A DNA stretch of 33,355 bases from Candidatus Peregrinibacteria bacterium (GCA_018664365.1 JABJOK010000103.1:1-33355); one strand, 5' to 3'. Counted from the stretch's first letter, positions 9,898-16,957 are shown. Program-made: numbers and translations. The notes: generated from the letters alone by a model not told the origin.

Positions 9898-11079
9898 ATG
9901 AACTTAAGGAAATTGAGCCTAAAATCAAACAATCTCAAGCTGATGTGCTTGGAAAACCTCACAAGTGGTTTGATTTTTTTCCTGCCTGTTATGGCGGTTT
10001 ATTACAAAAGTATAGTGGGGTCTGTGGCTAACGTGGGAATTGTTATTGCAACTTTCTCACTGTCCTTATTAATATTCGAAATTCCAAGCGGAGCTATTGC
10101 GGATCTTTTTGGAAGGAAGACCACCATTATACTGGGGTATATATTATGGATAATAGCCTTGGTGGTATTATATTTTGCAGATTCAATGTTTGGACTAATA
10201 TCCTTTTCAGTTCTTGATGGAATGGCCTCAAGCCTTTTTAGTGGAGCAGATAGTGCTCTGATATACGACACTCTTAAAGAAGAAGGAAAGGAGCGCCACT
10301 ACAAAAAAGCAATCGGCCTATACCACTCAATGTGGCCACTGGGTGCCGCTGCCGGAGCTGTTATTGGAGGATATATCGCAGCAATTGATTTAAAACTAGC
10401 AGTTCTATTGAGCATCCCCACGGCATTCATGGCATTCCTTTTCGTTTTACCCATTAAGGAGCCAAAGTTTCACAAAGAGGAGCACAAGAACGTGCTCAGG
10501 CAAATGAAGAAATCAATAAAAATAGCAATCTCAAGCAGGCAGATCCTTATATTAATAGGAGCAGGATTTATCCTCTGGGGGCTGGGAGAGGCTTCACACT
10601 GGATCGATTCGATTTACTACACGTTCAAAGGAATCGAAATAAAACACTTCGGATACATTACAGGAGCGGCCTTTGGTCTATCTTCATTAGGGCATTTTCT
10701 ATCACACAAGTTTGCGAAAAAAGTTGGTGACAAAAATGCGATTCTATTAACTGTAGGAATTTGGATCGTACTCTTCTTTTCATCAACTTTAATGGCAGGC
10801 TGGCCAGCAGTTATTCTTTTCGTGATACCAGCACTCCTATTTGGGCTTCGAGCTCCAGTTGAAGAACACATTGCCAATGCAGAGGTAAGCTCAAGCCAAC
10901 GTGCAACAGTGCTCTCTATCGTCAACTTCAGCAGGCAGTCCTCAATGGCAATTTTCACACCCCTAGTCGGATACTTCGCAGATCTTTATGATTTAGACGT
11001 AGCTTTCAGGGCTTCTTCAATAATAATGATCGTGGCATTTGTGATCTTTTTTGGGCTGAAGTCTCCTAAGAAGGTTTAG
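9898..11079 (+). CDS. Major facilitator superfamily (MFS) transporter
   Basis: 393 residues, a typical MFS length, with about 12 hydrophobic segments. The loop after the second helix carries the MFS signature as GAIADLFGRKTT (about residues 65-76). The N-terminal part (SGLIFFLPVMAVYYKS) fits helix 1 of drug or metabolite exporters of the DHA/YxiO-like type. The second half repeats the six-helix pattern (HKFAKKVGDKNA is the matching loop). Substrate cannot be read from sequence. ATG 9898 was chosen because it follows a TGATAGACT extended -10-like element (TAGACT 9886-9891) by six bases and lacks a Shine-Dalgarno site, suggesting a leaderless mRNA. A 60-residue frame from 9849 overlaps it and looks spurious. 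The gene is divergent from the giant surface gene. Confidence 0.9.
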   Translation: MNLRKLSLKSNNLKLMCLENLTSGLIFFLPVMAVYYKSIVGSVANVGIVIATFSLSLLIFEIPSGAIADLFGRKTTIILGYILWIIALVVLYFADSMFGLISFSVLDGMASSLFSGADSALIYDTLKEEGKERHYKKAIGLYHSMWPLGAAAGAVIGGYIAAIDLKLAVLLSIPTAFMAFLFVLPIKEPKFHKEEHKNVLRQMKKSIKIAISSRQILILIGAGFILWGLGEASHWIDSIYYTFKGIEIKHFGYITGAAFGLSSLGHFLSHKFAKKVGDKNAILLTVGIWIVLFFSSTLMAGWPAVILFVIPALLFGLRAPVEEHIANAEVSSSQRATVLSIVNFSRQSSMAIFTPLVGYFADLYDLDVAFRASSIIMIVAFVIFFGLKSPKKV

Positions 11080-11249
11080 AATCTAAGGTGGCGTGGTACT
11101 TACTTGATCGGAGATCTTCTTGTTCTTCTCAATGTTCCGCACGCTCATTGTATCCATTTATTTGGGGCAAAATGGTAAGCCCGCTGTCCCCTACTCACAC
11201 CGTTGCTTCATGCTTCGGTGATTTCGGTTATTGATAGAGACTAATCGGC

Positions 11250-11951
11250 CTAGATCGGCTTGGCCATGCAGTACCACTTACCGTCTACCTGGACGAGGTT
11301 GTAATCCTCGCTCGGGCAGGACAGTGTGGGGCTGCACTTTATGGCATGTCCGACGTGAATCAAGTACCCCTTGCAGACGGGGGGCTCGCTCACAGGCTCA
11401 CTGTGTCGGGGGGCATTCCAGGCTCGCCGATAGTCCTCTCTCGGATCGTGTTGGGGCTCGGGATCCTCAAGGGACTCCTCCTCACCGAAACACATAACCG
11501 GGGTTACCTTCACCTCTCCGCAGACGCGGAAAACGTCCATCCGCGGGTCTTCCGTACGATGGTTGACCCACACGCCCGTCTGAATCGACGAACGACGAAG
11601 GCTGAGGCTATGGCGAGAGCTAGTCGACGAGCGGCCGTTCACTTTTGAGCTGCTCTTGTAGAGGAATTCTGCCACATCACTGGGGCATCCTTCCATAAGA
11701 GACGCTCGAAGGTCCAGGTCGATATCGGTCCACACCAGCGAATCGAAGCTCTCCTGAGAGACCTTGCGACAGCTGACGACGCGGTTATCAACAAAACCGA
11801 TCATGGAACCACGGGCAGTCGCCTGCCAGTAGGCCTCGATGGTTGTGTCGACTTCCGTAGAGCCGAAATATCCCGTCGAAGTGCTCGCGCACCCCGAAAT
11901 GATGAGTGCGGTTGCGACCACACCCAGAGGCATAAAACCCTTTCTCTGCAT
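11250..11951 (-). CDS. Cysteine-rich lipoprotein of unknown family
   Basis: 233 residues. A classical lipoprotein signal is visible: charged MQRK, hydrophobic core, then lipobox I-S-G-C with the lipidated Cys at residue 21. The mature part has eight further Cys (first at residue 61, last in the final KWYC), which suggests extracytoplasmic disulfides. Family not recognised; no enzymatic motif seen. A strong Shine-Dalgarno (AAAGGAGA, seven bases from ATG) and a consensus sigma-70-like promoter lie upstream. Base composition and the Shine-Dalgarno differ from all other genes here, so transfer or, less likely, an assembly chimera is suspected. Overlapping plus-strand frames are antisense shadows. 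Its nearest neighbour upstream is tRNA-Asp on the same strand. Confidence 0.75.
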   Translation of the reverse strand: MQRKGFMPLGVVATALIISGCASTSTGYFGSTEVDTTIEAYWQATARGSMIGFVDNRVVSCRKVSQESFDSLVWTDIDLDLRASLMEGCPSDVAEFLYKSSSKVNGRSSTSSRHSLSLRRSSIQTGVWVNHRTEDPRMDVFRVCGEVKVTPVMCFGEEESLEDPEPQHDPREDYRRAWNAPRHSEPVSEPPVCKGYLIHVGHAIKCSPTLSCPSEDYNLVQVDGKWYCMAKPI

Positions 11952-11958
11952 TTATAAA

Positions 11959-11966
11959 TCTCCTTT
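11959..11966 (-). promoter_or_regulatory. Strong Shine-Dalgarno site of the lipoprotein gene
   Basis: On the minus strand AAAGGAGA is followed by seven bases and ATG at 11951. None of the other start codons I inspected in the window has a comparable AGGAG-like site, which makes this one decisive for the start and unusual in context. Confidence 0.8.
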
Positions 11967-12083
11967 CCTGCAGGATTGGGTTACTGTGGCTCTGGCTAGA
12001 TGGGGAAATCCCATCATAGAAGCAAGTACCACCACCTTAAATTCTAATAACTACATGTAAAGGAACGTGAATCTAGCTGATGG

Positions 12084-12112
12084 ATTATACAAAGAACAGG
12101 GCCCTGTGTCAA
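12084..12112 (-). promoter_or_regulatory. Consensus promoter TTGACA-17-TATAAT upstream of lipoprotein gene
   Basis: Minus strand: -35 TTGACA at 12112-12107, 17-base spacer, -10 TATAAT at 12089-12084; both hexamers match consensus fully. The spacer contains the perfect palindrome CAGGGCCCTG (12097-12106). A second GGGCCC (12113-12118) can pair with it, with the -35 in the loop, giving a hairpin just downstream of tRNA-Asp that could also act as its terminator. Predicted 5' UTR to the lipoprotein ATG is about 125 bases. Confidence 0.75.
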
Positions 12113-12147
12113 GGGCCCGACACACCTCTAATCAGAAAAAACCGCGT

Positions 12148-12224
12148 TGGCGGAACGGACGGGACTCGAACCCGCGACCTCCTGCGTGACAGGCAGGCGT
12201 TCTAACCAGCTGAACTACCGCTCC
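12148..12224 (-). tRNA. tRNA-Asp (anticodon GTC), CCA encoded
   Basis: 77 bases including an encoded 3' CCA. The acceptor arms GGAGCGG and CCGTTCC pair (one G-U), discriminator base G73 fits Asp identity, the anticodon loop reads CTGTCAC with anticodon GTC, and the T-loop is GGTTCGAGTCC-like. Its own promoter on the minus strand is not clear; a GCTAAA/TTTAGC stem lies just upstream (12236-12254). Confidence 0.96.
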
Positions 12225-12318
12225 ATTTTGCCGCCGCTAAAGAATTTTTTTAGCCCATGGAAGATAATATATTTCTCCTCTGAATACAAGTTTTTCTTTT
12301 AAAGTTTTCTTAAGTGTT

Positions 12319-12324
12319 TATAAT
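12319..12324 (+). promoter_or_regulatory. -10 element TATAAT placing transcription start at the glycosyltransferase ATG
   Basis: A perfect TATAAT is followed by six bases (CGCTGC) and then ATG 12331. The usual -10 to start distance would put the first transcribed base at or next to the A of ATG, so the mRNA is probably leaderless. No good -35 hexamer was found at 16-18 bases. Confidence 0.6.
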
Positions 12325-12330
12325 CGCTGC

Positions 12331-13473
12331 ATGAAGATAGGAATCGACTGTCGATTATACAGTTCAAACTTTACCGGAATAGGACGCTACGTTCACGAGA
12401 TTGTGGATTGGTTTGTGAAAATTAATAATGAAAATAAACGCGAGAACGAACTTGTGCTTTTCTTTAATAAGCCCGAGTACAATGATTTCATTCCACCAAA
12501 TCTTTCAGTAAAGAAGGTCCTTGTGAATGCTAGGCACTATTCACTTGCAGAACAGACTAAATTTTTAAAAATATTGAACAAGGAAAATTGCGACATAGTG
12601 CATTTTCCCCACTTCAACGTGCCAATTCTCTACAAAAAACCATATGTAGTAACAATTCATGACCTAACTCTTTCATTTTTCCCTGGGCAAAAAATGACCA
12701 AGTGGTTTCACAGGCTAGCCTATAATTGGACAATAAAAAACGCTGTTAAGAAGGCAAAGAAGGTAGTCGCAGTATCTGAAAATACAAAGGCCGATATAGT
12801 TGAAAATCTAAAAGTGCCAGAGGCGAAAATTAAGGTGATTCACAACGGCGTTTCAAAGTTTTTTCAAATGCTGGATGATCCCAAAGAGGCAGGGAGTACC
12901 CTCAAGAAATATGGCATAAACAAGCAGTTTCTGCTTTACACTGGGGTTTGGCGCAATCACAAGAATCTTCCTAATCTAATAAAGGCTTTTGAAATAATTA
13001 AGAGCAGAAAGGAAATAGACCTACAGCTAGTAATTACAGGGAAAGAGGATCCTCACTACCCGGAGGTTAGAAAAGAAATCAAAAAATCAGAATTTAATGA
13101 GGACGTAATTACTCCCGGCCTAGTCAAAGAAGAGGAGCTGCTTCACCTATACAACGCTGCCCTGCTATACGTCTTCCCCTCGTTATATGAAGGCTTTGGA
13201 TTGCCACCACTTGAATCAATGAAATGCGGAACTCCTGTAGTAGCCTCAAACACATCCTGCATTCCAGAGGTTTGTGGCGAAAAGAATGCAGTTTTCTTTG
13301 ATCCCTATTATCCACAAAAAATTGCTGATAAAATTGAACACCTATATAAGGATGCTGACCTTCAGGCAGAATTAGTTGAAAGAGGGTATCAGCATGCTAA
13401 TAAATTTACCTGGGAGAGATCAGCGCGCACCACTTACAATATTTTATGTTCGAACCATTCCAACAATTCGTAA
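12331..13473 (+). CDS. Glycosyltransferase family 4 (GT-B fold)
   Basis: 380 residues, full length for the family. The N-terminal acceptor-side Rossmann domain starts MKIGIDCRLY with SNFTGIGRYV (the Gly-rich loop). The C-terminal nucleotide-sugar domain carries LLYTGVWRNHKNL, VITGK and the donor-binding motif EGFGLPPLE (E287, E295) followed by GTPVVAS. This is the EX7E signature of retaining GT4 enzymes. It probably transfers a hexose or similar sugar to a cell-envelope glycan, acting at the cytoplasmic membrane face; the substrate is unknown. The last 28 bases overlap the DciA-like gene, so the two are likely cotranscribed and translationally coupled. No Shine-Dalgarno; probably leaderless. 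Confidence 0.92.
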   Translation: MKIGIDCRLYSSNFTGIGRYVHEIVDWFVKINNENKRENELVLFFNKPEYNDFIPPNLSVKKVLVNARHYSLAEQTKFLKILNKENCDIVHFPHFNVPILYKKPYVVTIHDLTLSFFPGQKMTKWFHRLAYNWTIKNAVKKAKKVVAVSENTKADIVENLKVPEAKIKVIHNGVSKFFQMLDDPKEAGSTLKKYGINKQFLLYTGVWRNHKNLPNLIKAFEIIKSRKEIDLQLVITGKEDPHYPEVRKEIKKSEFNEDVITPGLVKEEELLHLYNAALLYVFPSLYEGFGLPPLESMKCGTPVVASNTSCIPEVCGEKNAVFFDPYYPQKIADKIEHLYKDADLQAELVERGYQHANKFTWERSARTTYNILCSNHSNNS

Positions 13474-13751
13474 AAAAAGCAGCTAACCGCTACGGGATAA
13501 GCACTGAAATGAACGCTGCAAAGGTGTGTCATGATTTTAGAGAAATAATCCCCGAACTTTTTAAGAATATAGAAAGCCCGGAAGAATACATCTCTCCATC
13601 AAGCTTCAAGGATCAAACATTAACCATCAATGTAGAAAACTCTGCATGGGGACAGGAAGTAATAATGCGTAAAGAAAAAATCATCGATCAAATGAACAAA
13701 AAGGCTGGCAAAGAAATCATTAAAAATCTCCGTACTCAATTGAAGAAATAG
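13446..13751 (+). CDS. dciA: DciA-like protein (DUF721), putative replicative helicase loader/operator
   Basis: 101 residues. The order of a helical start, then TLTINVENSAWGQEVIMRKE and KIIDQMNKKAG with IKNLRTQ fits the compact KH-like DUF721/DciA core, in which a strand of the form L-x-V-x-x-x-S-x-W-x-Q-E-L precedes helices. In DnaC-lacking bacteria DciA loads or helps the DnaB helicase (family knowledge). It is short and has no tail, as often in small genomes. The ATG lies inside the glycosyltransferase frame (28-base overlap), suggesting coupling. Alternative: a generic DUF721 protein without helicase role. Confidence 0.7.
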   Translation: MFEPFQQFVKKAANRYGISTEMNAAKVCHDFREIIPELFKNIESPEEYISPSSFKDQTLTINVENSAWGQEVIMRKEKIIDQMNKKAGKEIIKNLRTQLKK

Positions 13752-13768
13752 CCATTTTCTGCTATAAT
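13740..13768 (+). promoter_or_regulatory. Promoter TTGAAG-17-TATAAT for the transglycosylase-like gene
   Basis: -35 TTGAAG (13740-13745), 17-base spacer, perfect -10 TATAAT (13763-13768). Start is expected near 13775, about 16 bases before ATG 13791. The -35 overlaps the end of the DciA-like gene. An ATAGC/GCTAT stem (about 13747-13765) covers the spacer. Confidence 0.7.
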
Positions 13769-13790
13769 ACAAGGAAATAAAAAGTAAAAA

Positions 13791-14948
13791 ATGGCAGGAC
13801 CAGAAAAACCAGATTTTTCAAAACATGAAGGGATTAAGGACATGAAACCTTCAGAGATATTGAAGTATATTTATGAAGCTGGTAAGGAAAAACTAGAAGA
13901 AACAGGCCTCCAGCTTAAAGGCATAGGAGAAATTATTGCTGATCAGCTTAGAACATTTACATACCCCAAAAGGCTCCTTGAAAGAGGCATGAAAACGTAT
14001 AAATCAATTGATGATGCGTTAAAGGAATTGCATTTAGTTACGCCACAGATGGATGAAAAAGGCATTGTTTTGAGGCTACCCGAGTACTATTTTGCAATTG
14101 CTCTTAAAGAGAGTCATTACAATCCCTTTGCAGTATCAAATCTAAAAAGAGGAAAAGATGGAGAAAAGCTTGAGACTGAAAAAGATTTTCAATTAAAGAA
14201 AGAAGGAGAAACAGCTGCAAAATATAAGCAGCGTCTTGAGAGATATGCCATGGGGGCTTTTCAAGTTAAATTAGATGCTCTCAAATCGGTAAATCGGCAC
14301 TTTGGCCTAAATTTTAAAAAAGACGATATCATTTATATCCCGGAAGGATTGACTTTAGAAGAATTGAAATCAGCAGATTTTAGTAAACTTTCTCCTAAAG
14401 AAAGGCAGAAACTCCGCATAACAATGATGAATAATGCAAAGGTAGCAATCCTTTACTGGCACATCTGTAGAGATATTGCTCCAGCAGAAGGCATGGGGAA
14501 ATATGACACAAAAATTGAATTCACTAGCCCTGCAGACCAGGACAAGCTCGCAGCATTTTTATACAATTACGGGACAAGTCGTGGAGGGACTCTTATTGCA
14601 GCAATAAAGCCGGCTCCTAAAACTTACGCCGAATTTGAAGAGGGAGTTGCAAAAATCATGGCAAAACAATCTAAGATAAAACTTCCAGAGGAGCAGTACA
14701 CAAAAGGAAAAAGTTCTTCCAATCAAGTATATTTTTCCACATGGTTCTCTAGGAAAGAGCGCGGACAGCTAAAATCAAAGAGCTATTTGAAAATTGATAG
14801 ATCGCATGTTAAAAACGTAAAACCTCTTCAATCAGCTGAATATTCCCCTTCTGTAGTACTCGCAGGCCTAGACTATTCGGCGATAATTGATTCCATCAGA
14901 AAGGGTAGATATTTTTCAACAGTTAAGCTTACTAGCGTTCCAAAATAA
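13791..14948 (+). CDS. Lytic transglycosylase (SLT/lysozyme-fold)-like protein without signal peptide
   Basis: 385 residues. A central segment has the order expected of SLT domains: AIALKESHYNPFAVS with candidate catalytic Glu107, then AMGAFQVKLDAL (about 153-164), a helix with NNAKVAILYWH, and AAFLYNYGTSRGG resembling the AYN-GxxR end motif. Such enzymes cleave peptidoglycan glycan strands. The first ~75 residues and the last ~100 are not recognised. No signal peptide or membrane segment is seen, which is odd for a wall enzyme; it may be secreted by another route, be phage-like, or have lost activity. It has its own promoter and an AAGG-like weak upstream motif only. Confidence 0.65.
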   Translation: MAGPEKPDFSKHEGIKDMKPSEILKYIYEAGKEKLEETGLQLKGIGEIIADQLRTFTYPKRLLERGMKTYKSIDDALKELHLVTPQMDEKGIVLRLPEYYFAIALKESHYNPFAVSNLKRGKDGEKLETEKDFQLKKEGETAAKYKQRLERYAMGAFQVKLDALKSVNRHFGLNFKKDDIIYIPEGLTLEELKSADFSKLSPKERQKLRITMMNNAKVAILYWHICRDIAPAEGMGKYDTKIEFTSPADQDKLAAFLYNYGTSRGGTLIAAIKPAPKTYAEFEEGVAKIMAKQSKIKLPEEQYTKGKSSSNQVYFSTWFSRKERGQLKSKSYLKIDRSHVKNVKPLQSAEYSPSVVLAGLDYSAIIDSIRKGRYFSTVKLTSVPK

Positions 14949-14956
14949 AAAACTTC

Positions 14957-14984
14957 TTGACTTTCCATACTTAACTACTAGAAT
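14957..14984 (+). promoter_or_regulatory. Promoter TTGACT-16-TAGAAT for rpsP
   Basis: -35 TTGACT (14957-14962), 16-base spacer, -10 TAGAAT (14979-14984), nine bases after the preceding stop codon. Transcription would start near 14991, about 26 bases before the TTG start of S16. Confidence 0.65.
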
Positions 14985-15016
14985 AAAGCGCGCATTTATC
15001 AGATAAGAAATACATC

Positions 15017-15604
15017 TTGTTAAAGATTAGATTAAGCCGAGCAGGAAAAAAAGCTCAACCAAGTTATAAAGTTGTAGTGCAAGAGCACTCACAAGCCGTT
15101 AAAGGTAAGTTTATTGAACAACTTGGGATTTTCAGACCAACTGATGATCCAAAAGTTTTCACTGTAGACGTAGATCGTGTTAAATACTGGATATCTGTCG
15201 GAGCACAGCCTTCAGACAGAGTTGCAGTTCTTCTTAAAAATGAAGGATTAGATGGTATGGAAAAATACATCGGTCCAAGAAACAAGCAGAAAAAGAAAAA
15301 GAAGGAAGAAGAGGAGGCGGCGCCAGCTGCGGAAGCAGCACCTGCTGAAGCTCCAAAGGCTGAAGAAAAAACAGCCGAAGAGCCTAAAGCAGAGGAAAAG
15401 CCTGCTGAAGAACCAAAGGCAGAAGAAGCTCCAGCCGAAGAGCCTAAAGCAGAGGAAAAACCTGCTGAAGAACCAAAGGCAGAAGAAGCTCCAGCCGAAG
15501 AGCCTAAAGCAGAGGAAAAATCTGCTGAAGAACCTAAAGCTGAAGAAAAGCCTGCCGAGGAAGCACCTGCTGAAGAGACTAAAGAAGAGGAAAAGTCAGA
15601 GTAG
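15017..15604 (+). CDS. rpsP: 30S ribosomal protein S16 with long repetitive acidic C-terminal tail
   Basis: 195 residues against about 80-90 usually. Residues 1-85 are a normal S16 core: LKIRLSRAGKKAQPSYKVVV at the start, then IEQLGIFRPTDDPK and WISVGAQPSDRVAVLLKN. The start is TTG (15017), fixed because LKIRL follows directly, as in family members that begin MLKIRL. After a Lys-rich linker the remaining ~95 residues are repeats of PAEEPKAEEK/A, strongly acidic and Ala/Pro-rich. Such tails are known on some ribosomal proteins, but this length is unusual. khpA follows 45 bases downstream, the same order as in many bacteria, although rimM and trmD are absent. Confidence 0.95.
   Translation: MLKIRLSRAGKKAQPSYKVVVQEHSQAVKGKFIEQLGIFRPTDDPKVFTVDVDRVKYWISVGAQPSDRVAVLLKNEGLDGMEKYIGPRNKQKKKKKEEEEAAPAAEAAPAEAPKAEEKTAEEPKAEEKPAEEPKAEEAPAEEPKAEEKPAEEPKAEEAPAEEPKAEEKSAEEPKAEEKPAEEAPAEETKEEEKSE
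15374..15553 (+). repeat. Three near-identical 60-base tandem repeats in rpsP
   Basis: Copies start at 15374, 15434 and 15494. The first two differ at one visible position; the third diverges in its last third. Each encodes two PAEEPKAEE-like decapeptides. The repeats are in frame and sit wholly in the acidic tail of S16, so length variation by slippage or recombination would keep the frame. Confidence 0.9.
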
Positions 15605-15649
15605 TTACAAAAATCACTCCCTTTTCTATACAAATCTAACCCTACCGTT

Positions 15650-15928
15650 ATGGCAGATGACGCAAATCCAAGCGACGTTAATACAGACGTTGAGTTTGTT
15701 GAGTTCGTCGTAAAATCCATTGTCGACAATCCAGATAAGCTAGAGATCGAAAGAACTGTCGATGAAATGGGAGTTTTGATCACCCTCAAGGTCGAAAAGG
15801 AAGACATGGGAAAGATAATCGGTAAAAACGGGCAGACTGCAAAGTCAATCCGCACATTACTTCGCATTATCGGTTCAAAACACAACGCACGTGTCAACTT
15901 AAAGATTGTTGAACCTGAAGAAGAGTAG
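15650..15928 (+). CDS. khpA: KhpA-type KH-domain RNA-binding protein
   Basis: 92 residues. A single KH domain with the RNA-binding loop GKIIGKNG (54-61; GxxG at 58-61) followed by QTAKSIRTLLRIIGSKH fits the YlqC/KhpA family. An extra acidic 15-residue N-terminal segment is present. KhpA binds diverse RNAs and in Firmicutes pairs with KhpB to influence cell division and elongation (family knowledge). Its place directly after rpsP is the usual context. No Shine-Dalgarno upstream (CCTACCGTT before ATG). Confidence 0.93.
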   Translation: MADDANPSDVNTDVEFVEFVVKSIVDNPDKLEIERTVDEMGVLITLKVEKEDMGKIIGKNGQTAKSIRTLLRIIGSKHNARVNLKIVEPEEE

Positions 15929-15974
15929 TTGTAAACTACTCATTGAATCAACTTAAGAAACTAACCCAATTCCT

Positions 15975-16349
15975 ATGGCTAGTCAGGTAACTAGTGGTAC
16001 TAAAACAATCACTGAGGCTATTGAGAATTACGAGATACTGGAAATTATAAATAGAGGAATGGCCTATGCCATCATTATTGCTGGATTTTTGTCAGTCGTT
16101 TTCATTTTCGTAGGTGGTATTTCCTTCATCCTTTCAGGAGGACAGGAAGAGAAAATTAAATCCGCAGTTAGTACAATTCGATATTCAATCATTGGTCTTA
16201 TCATAACAATTCTTGCAGTAGTAATTGTTGGAACAGTAGGTAAAGCAATGGGATTGGACATCATCAAATACATCAACTTTGGAGATATTATAGATACCAT
16301 TACAAGTATCACTGCAGACGGAAGCAGCGGACCTCGAAGTCTAGATTGA
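15975..16349 (+). CDS. Two-helix VirB2/TrbC-like (T4SS pilin family) membrane protein
   Basis: 124 residues. Two hydrophobic helices (about 29-53 and 68-90) are separated by a short polar turn SGGQEEKIK (54-62). The pattern GGxxFxxSGGxEEKIKxAxxTIxYxIIGLI is typical of the small VirB2/TrbC-like proteins frequent in CPR genomes and annotated as type IV secretion pilin. A classical signal peptide is not obvious. It ends with TGA, evidence that TGA is a stop here. No other T4SS gene is in the window, so secretion is unproven. It lies 46 bases after khpA and is probably cotranscribed. Confidence 0.7.
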   Translation: MASQVTSGTKTITEAIENYEILEIINRGMAYAIIIAGFLSVVFIFVGGISFILSGGQEEKIKSAVSTIRYSIIGLIITILAVVIVGTVGKAMGLDIIKYINFGDIIDTITSITADGSSGPRSLD

Positions 16350-16417
16350 TATGCTAAGCAGGAGCACTTATAAAACACGACAATACCGAAACAAGGGATT
16401 ATCCTAGTTCCACGTTA

Positions 16418-16957
16418 TTAGTTCTTCGCAACAGAATTCACCCCTTCTCTTACAATATGTTTCCAGTCGTAAGGGAATTTGAAGGTTTCTCGAGCCCTTA
16501 CAAGAGCGGCAAATAAATGCCAGGGGTCATTTTTTTCATATATAAATCCATTTCCAGTCTCTTCATTTGGATTATAGTTTTCAACTTCATCGCGATCTAT
16601 GCTTACAGGAATAACTCCATTTATTAACATCTCTTGAACGTCATTAAAAGGGAACGCCAATGCCATGTCAGCAGCCTCAAGAAGTATTTTTCTATTTTGC
16701 CTATTGTATGAAAGTGTTGTTACGCGAGGATTTTTAGCAAATTTAATGGTTTTATCAGCCAGCACAATCACCTCCATGTTAAGAGCAGGTGCGCCTTTCA
16801 AGAATGCAGTGATTAACTCTTTATGCTGTTTTGTAAGATCTTTATCCAAAACAATTGCCAAAAGCGGAGTTTTTTTGGTCAGGTGTAAATCTTTTACAAG
16901 AGCCTTCTTAGTCTCCTTTTTCTGTTTCAGAAGCGAATTAACTGTCGTTTCTTCCAT
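16418..16957 (-). CDS. Orphan C-terminal half of a GT-B glycosyltransferase (glycogen-synthase-like)
   Basis: 179 residues. The sequence resembles only the nucleotide-sugar-binding half of GT-B enzymes: PLLAIVLDKDL, a middle VTTLSYNRQNRKILLEAADMA helix, then EMLINGVIPVSIDRDE, ENYNPNEETGNGFIYE and a final RARETFKFPYDWKHIV helix, which recalls GT5 glycogen/starch synthases. The whole acceptor domain is missing. No frameshifted N-terminal remnant was seen upstream; the upstream DNA carries its own promoter and then a divergent gene, so this is a stable short protein and not an edge effect. It may act with a partner, bind nucleotide-sugars, or be a decayed enzyme. Confidence 0.6.
   Translation of the reverse strand: MEETTVNSLLKQKKETKKALVKDLHLTKKTPLLAIVLDKDLTKQHKELITAFLKGAPALNMEVIVLADKTIKFAKNPRVTTLSYNRQNRKILLEAADMALAFPFNDVQEMLINGVIPVSIDRDEVENYNPNEETGNGFIYEKNDPWHLFAALVRARETFKFPYDWKHIVREGVNSVAKN

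Larger units (their letters stand above)
11230..12060. other. High-G+C patch, probably foreign DNA
   Basis: Two sampled 60-base blocks, 11401-11460 and 11521-11580, contain 39 and 38 G+C, far above flanking genes. The patch holds one lipoprotein gene and its 5' region. The stretch 11080-11230 between the MFS stop and this patch shows no convincing gene; it has a small CACCG/CGGTG stem near 11200-11222. I found no integrase, transposase or terminal repeat, and no copy of the tRNA-Asp 3' end at the far side. Confidence 0.6.

Noticed and set aside
9849..10031. 60-residue plus-strand frame before the MFS gene
   Set aside because: It overlaps the MFS transporter in another frame and has no recognisable domain or ribosome site.
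11083..11148. 21-codon minus-strand frame (begins MSVRNIEKNKK) between the MFS and lipoprotein genes
   Set aside because: Too short, no Shine-Dalgarno or close promoter; no supporting evidence.
11231..11648. Two plus-strand frames in the high-G+C patch
   Set aside because: High G+C makes long random frames; the minus strand has a lipobox, Shine-Dalgarno and promoter.
11080..12224. tRNA-Asp as integration site with flanking direct repeat
   Set aside because: No copy of the tRNA 3' end was found at the far side of the patch; only a seven-base GTTCCGC match in the opposite orientation near 11134. No integrase present.
15374..15553. Regular 60-base repeats considered as CRISPR
   Set aside because: Repeats are in frame and contiguous without unique spacers; they encode the S16 tail.
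15064..15897. 277-residue minus-strand Ser/Ala-rich frame opposite rpsP and khpA
   Set aside because: Antisense of the PAEEPKAEE repeats; rpsP and khpA are clear by homology.
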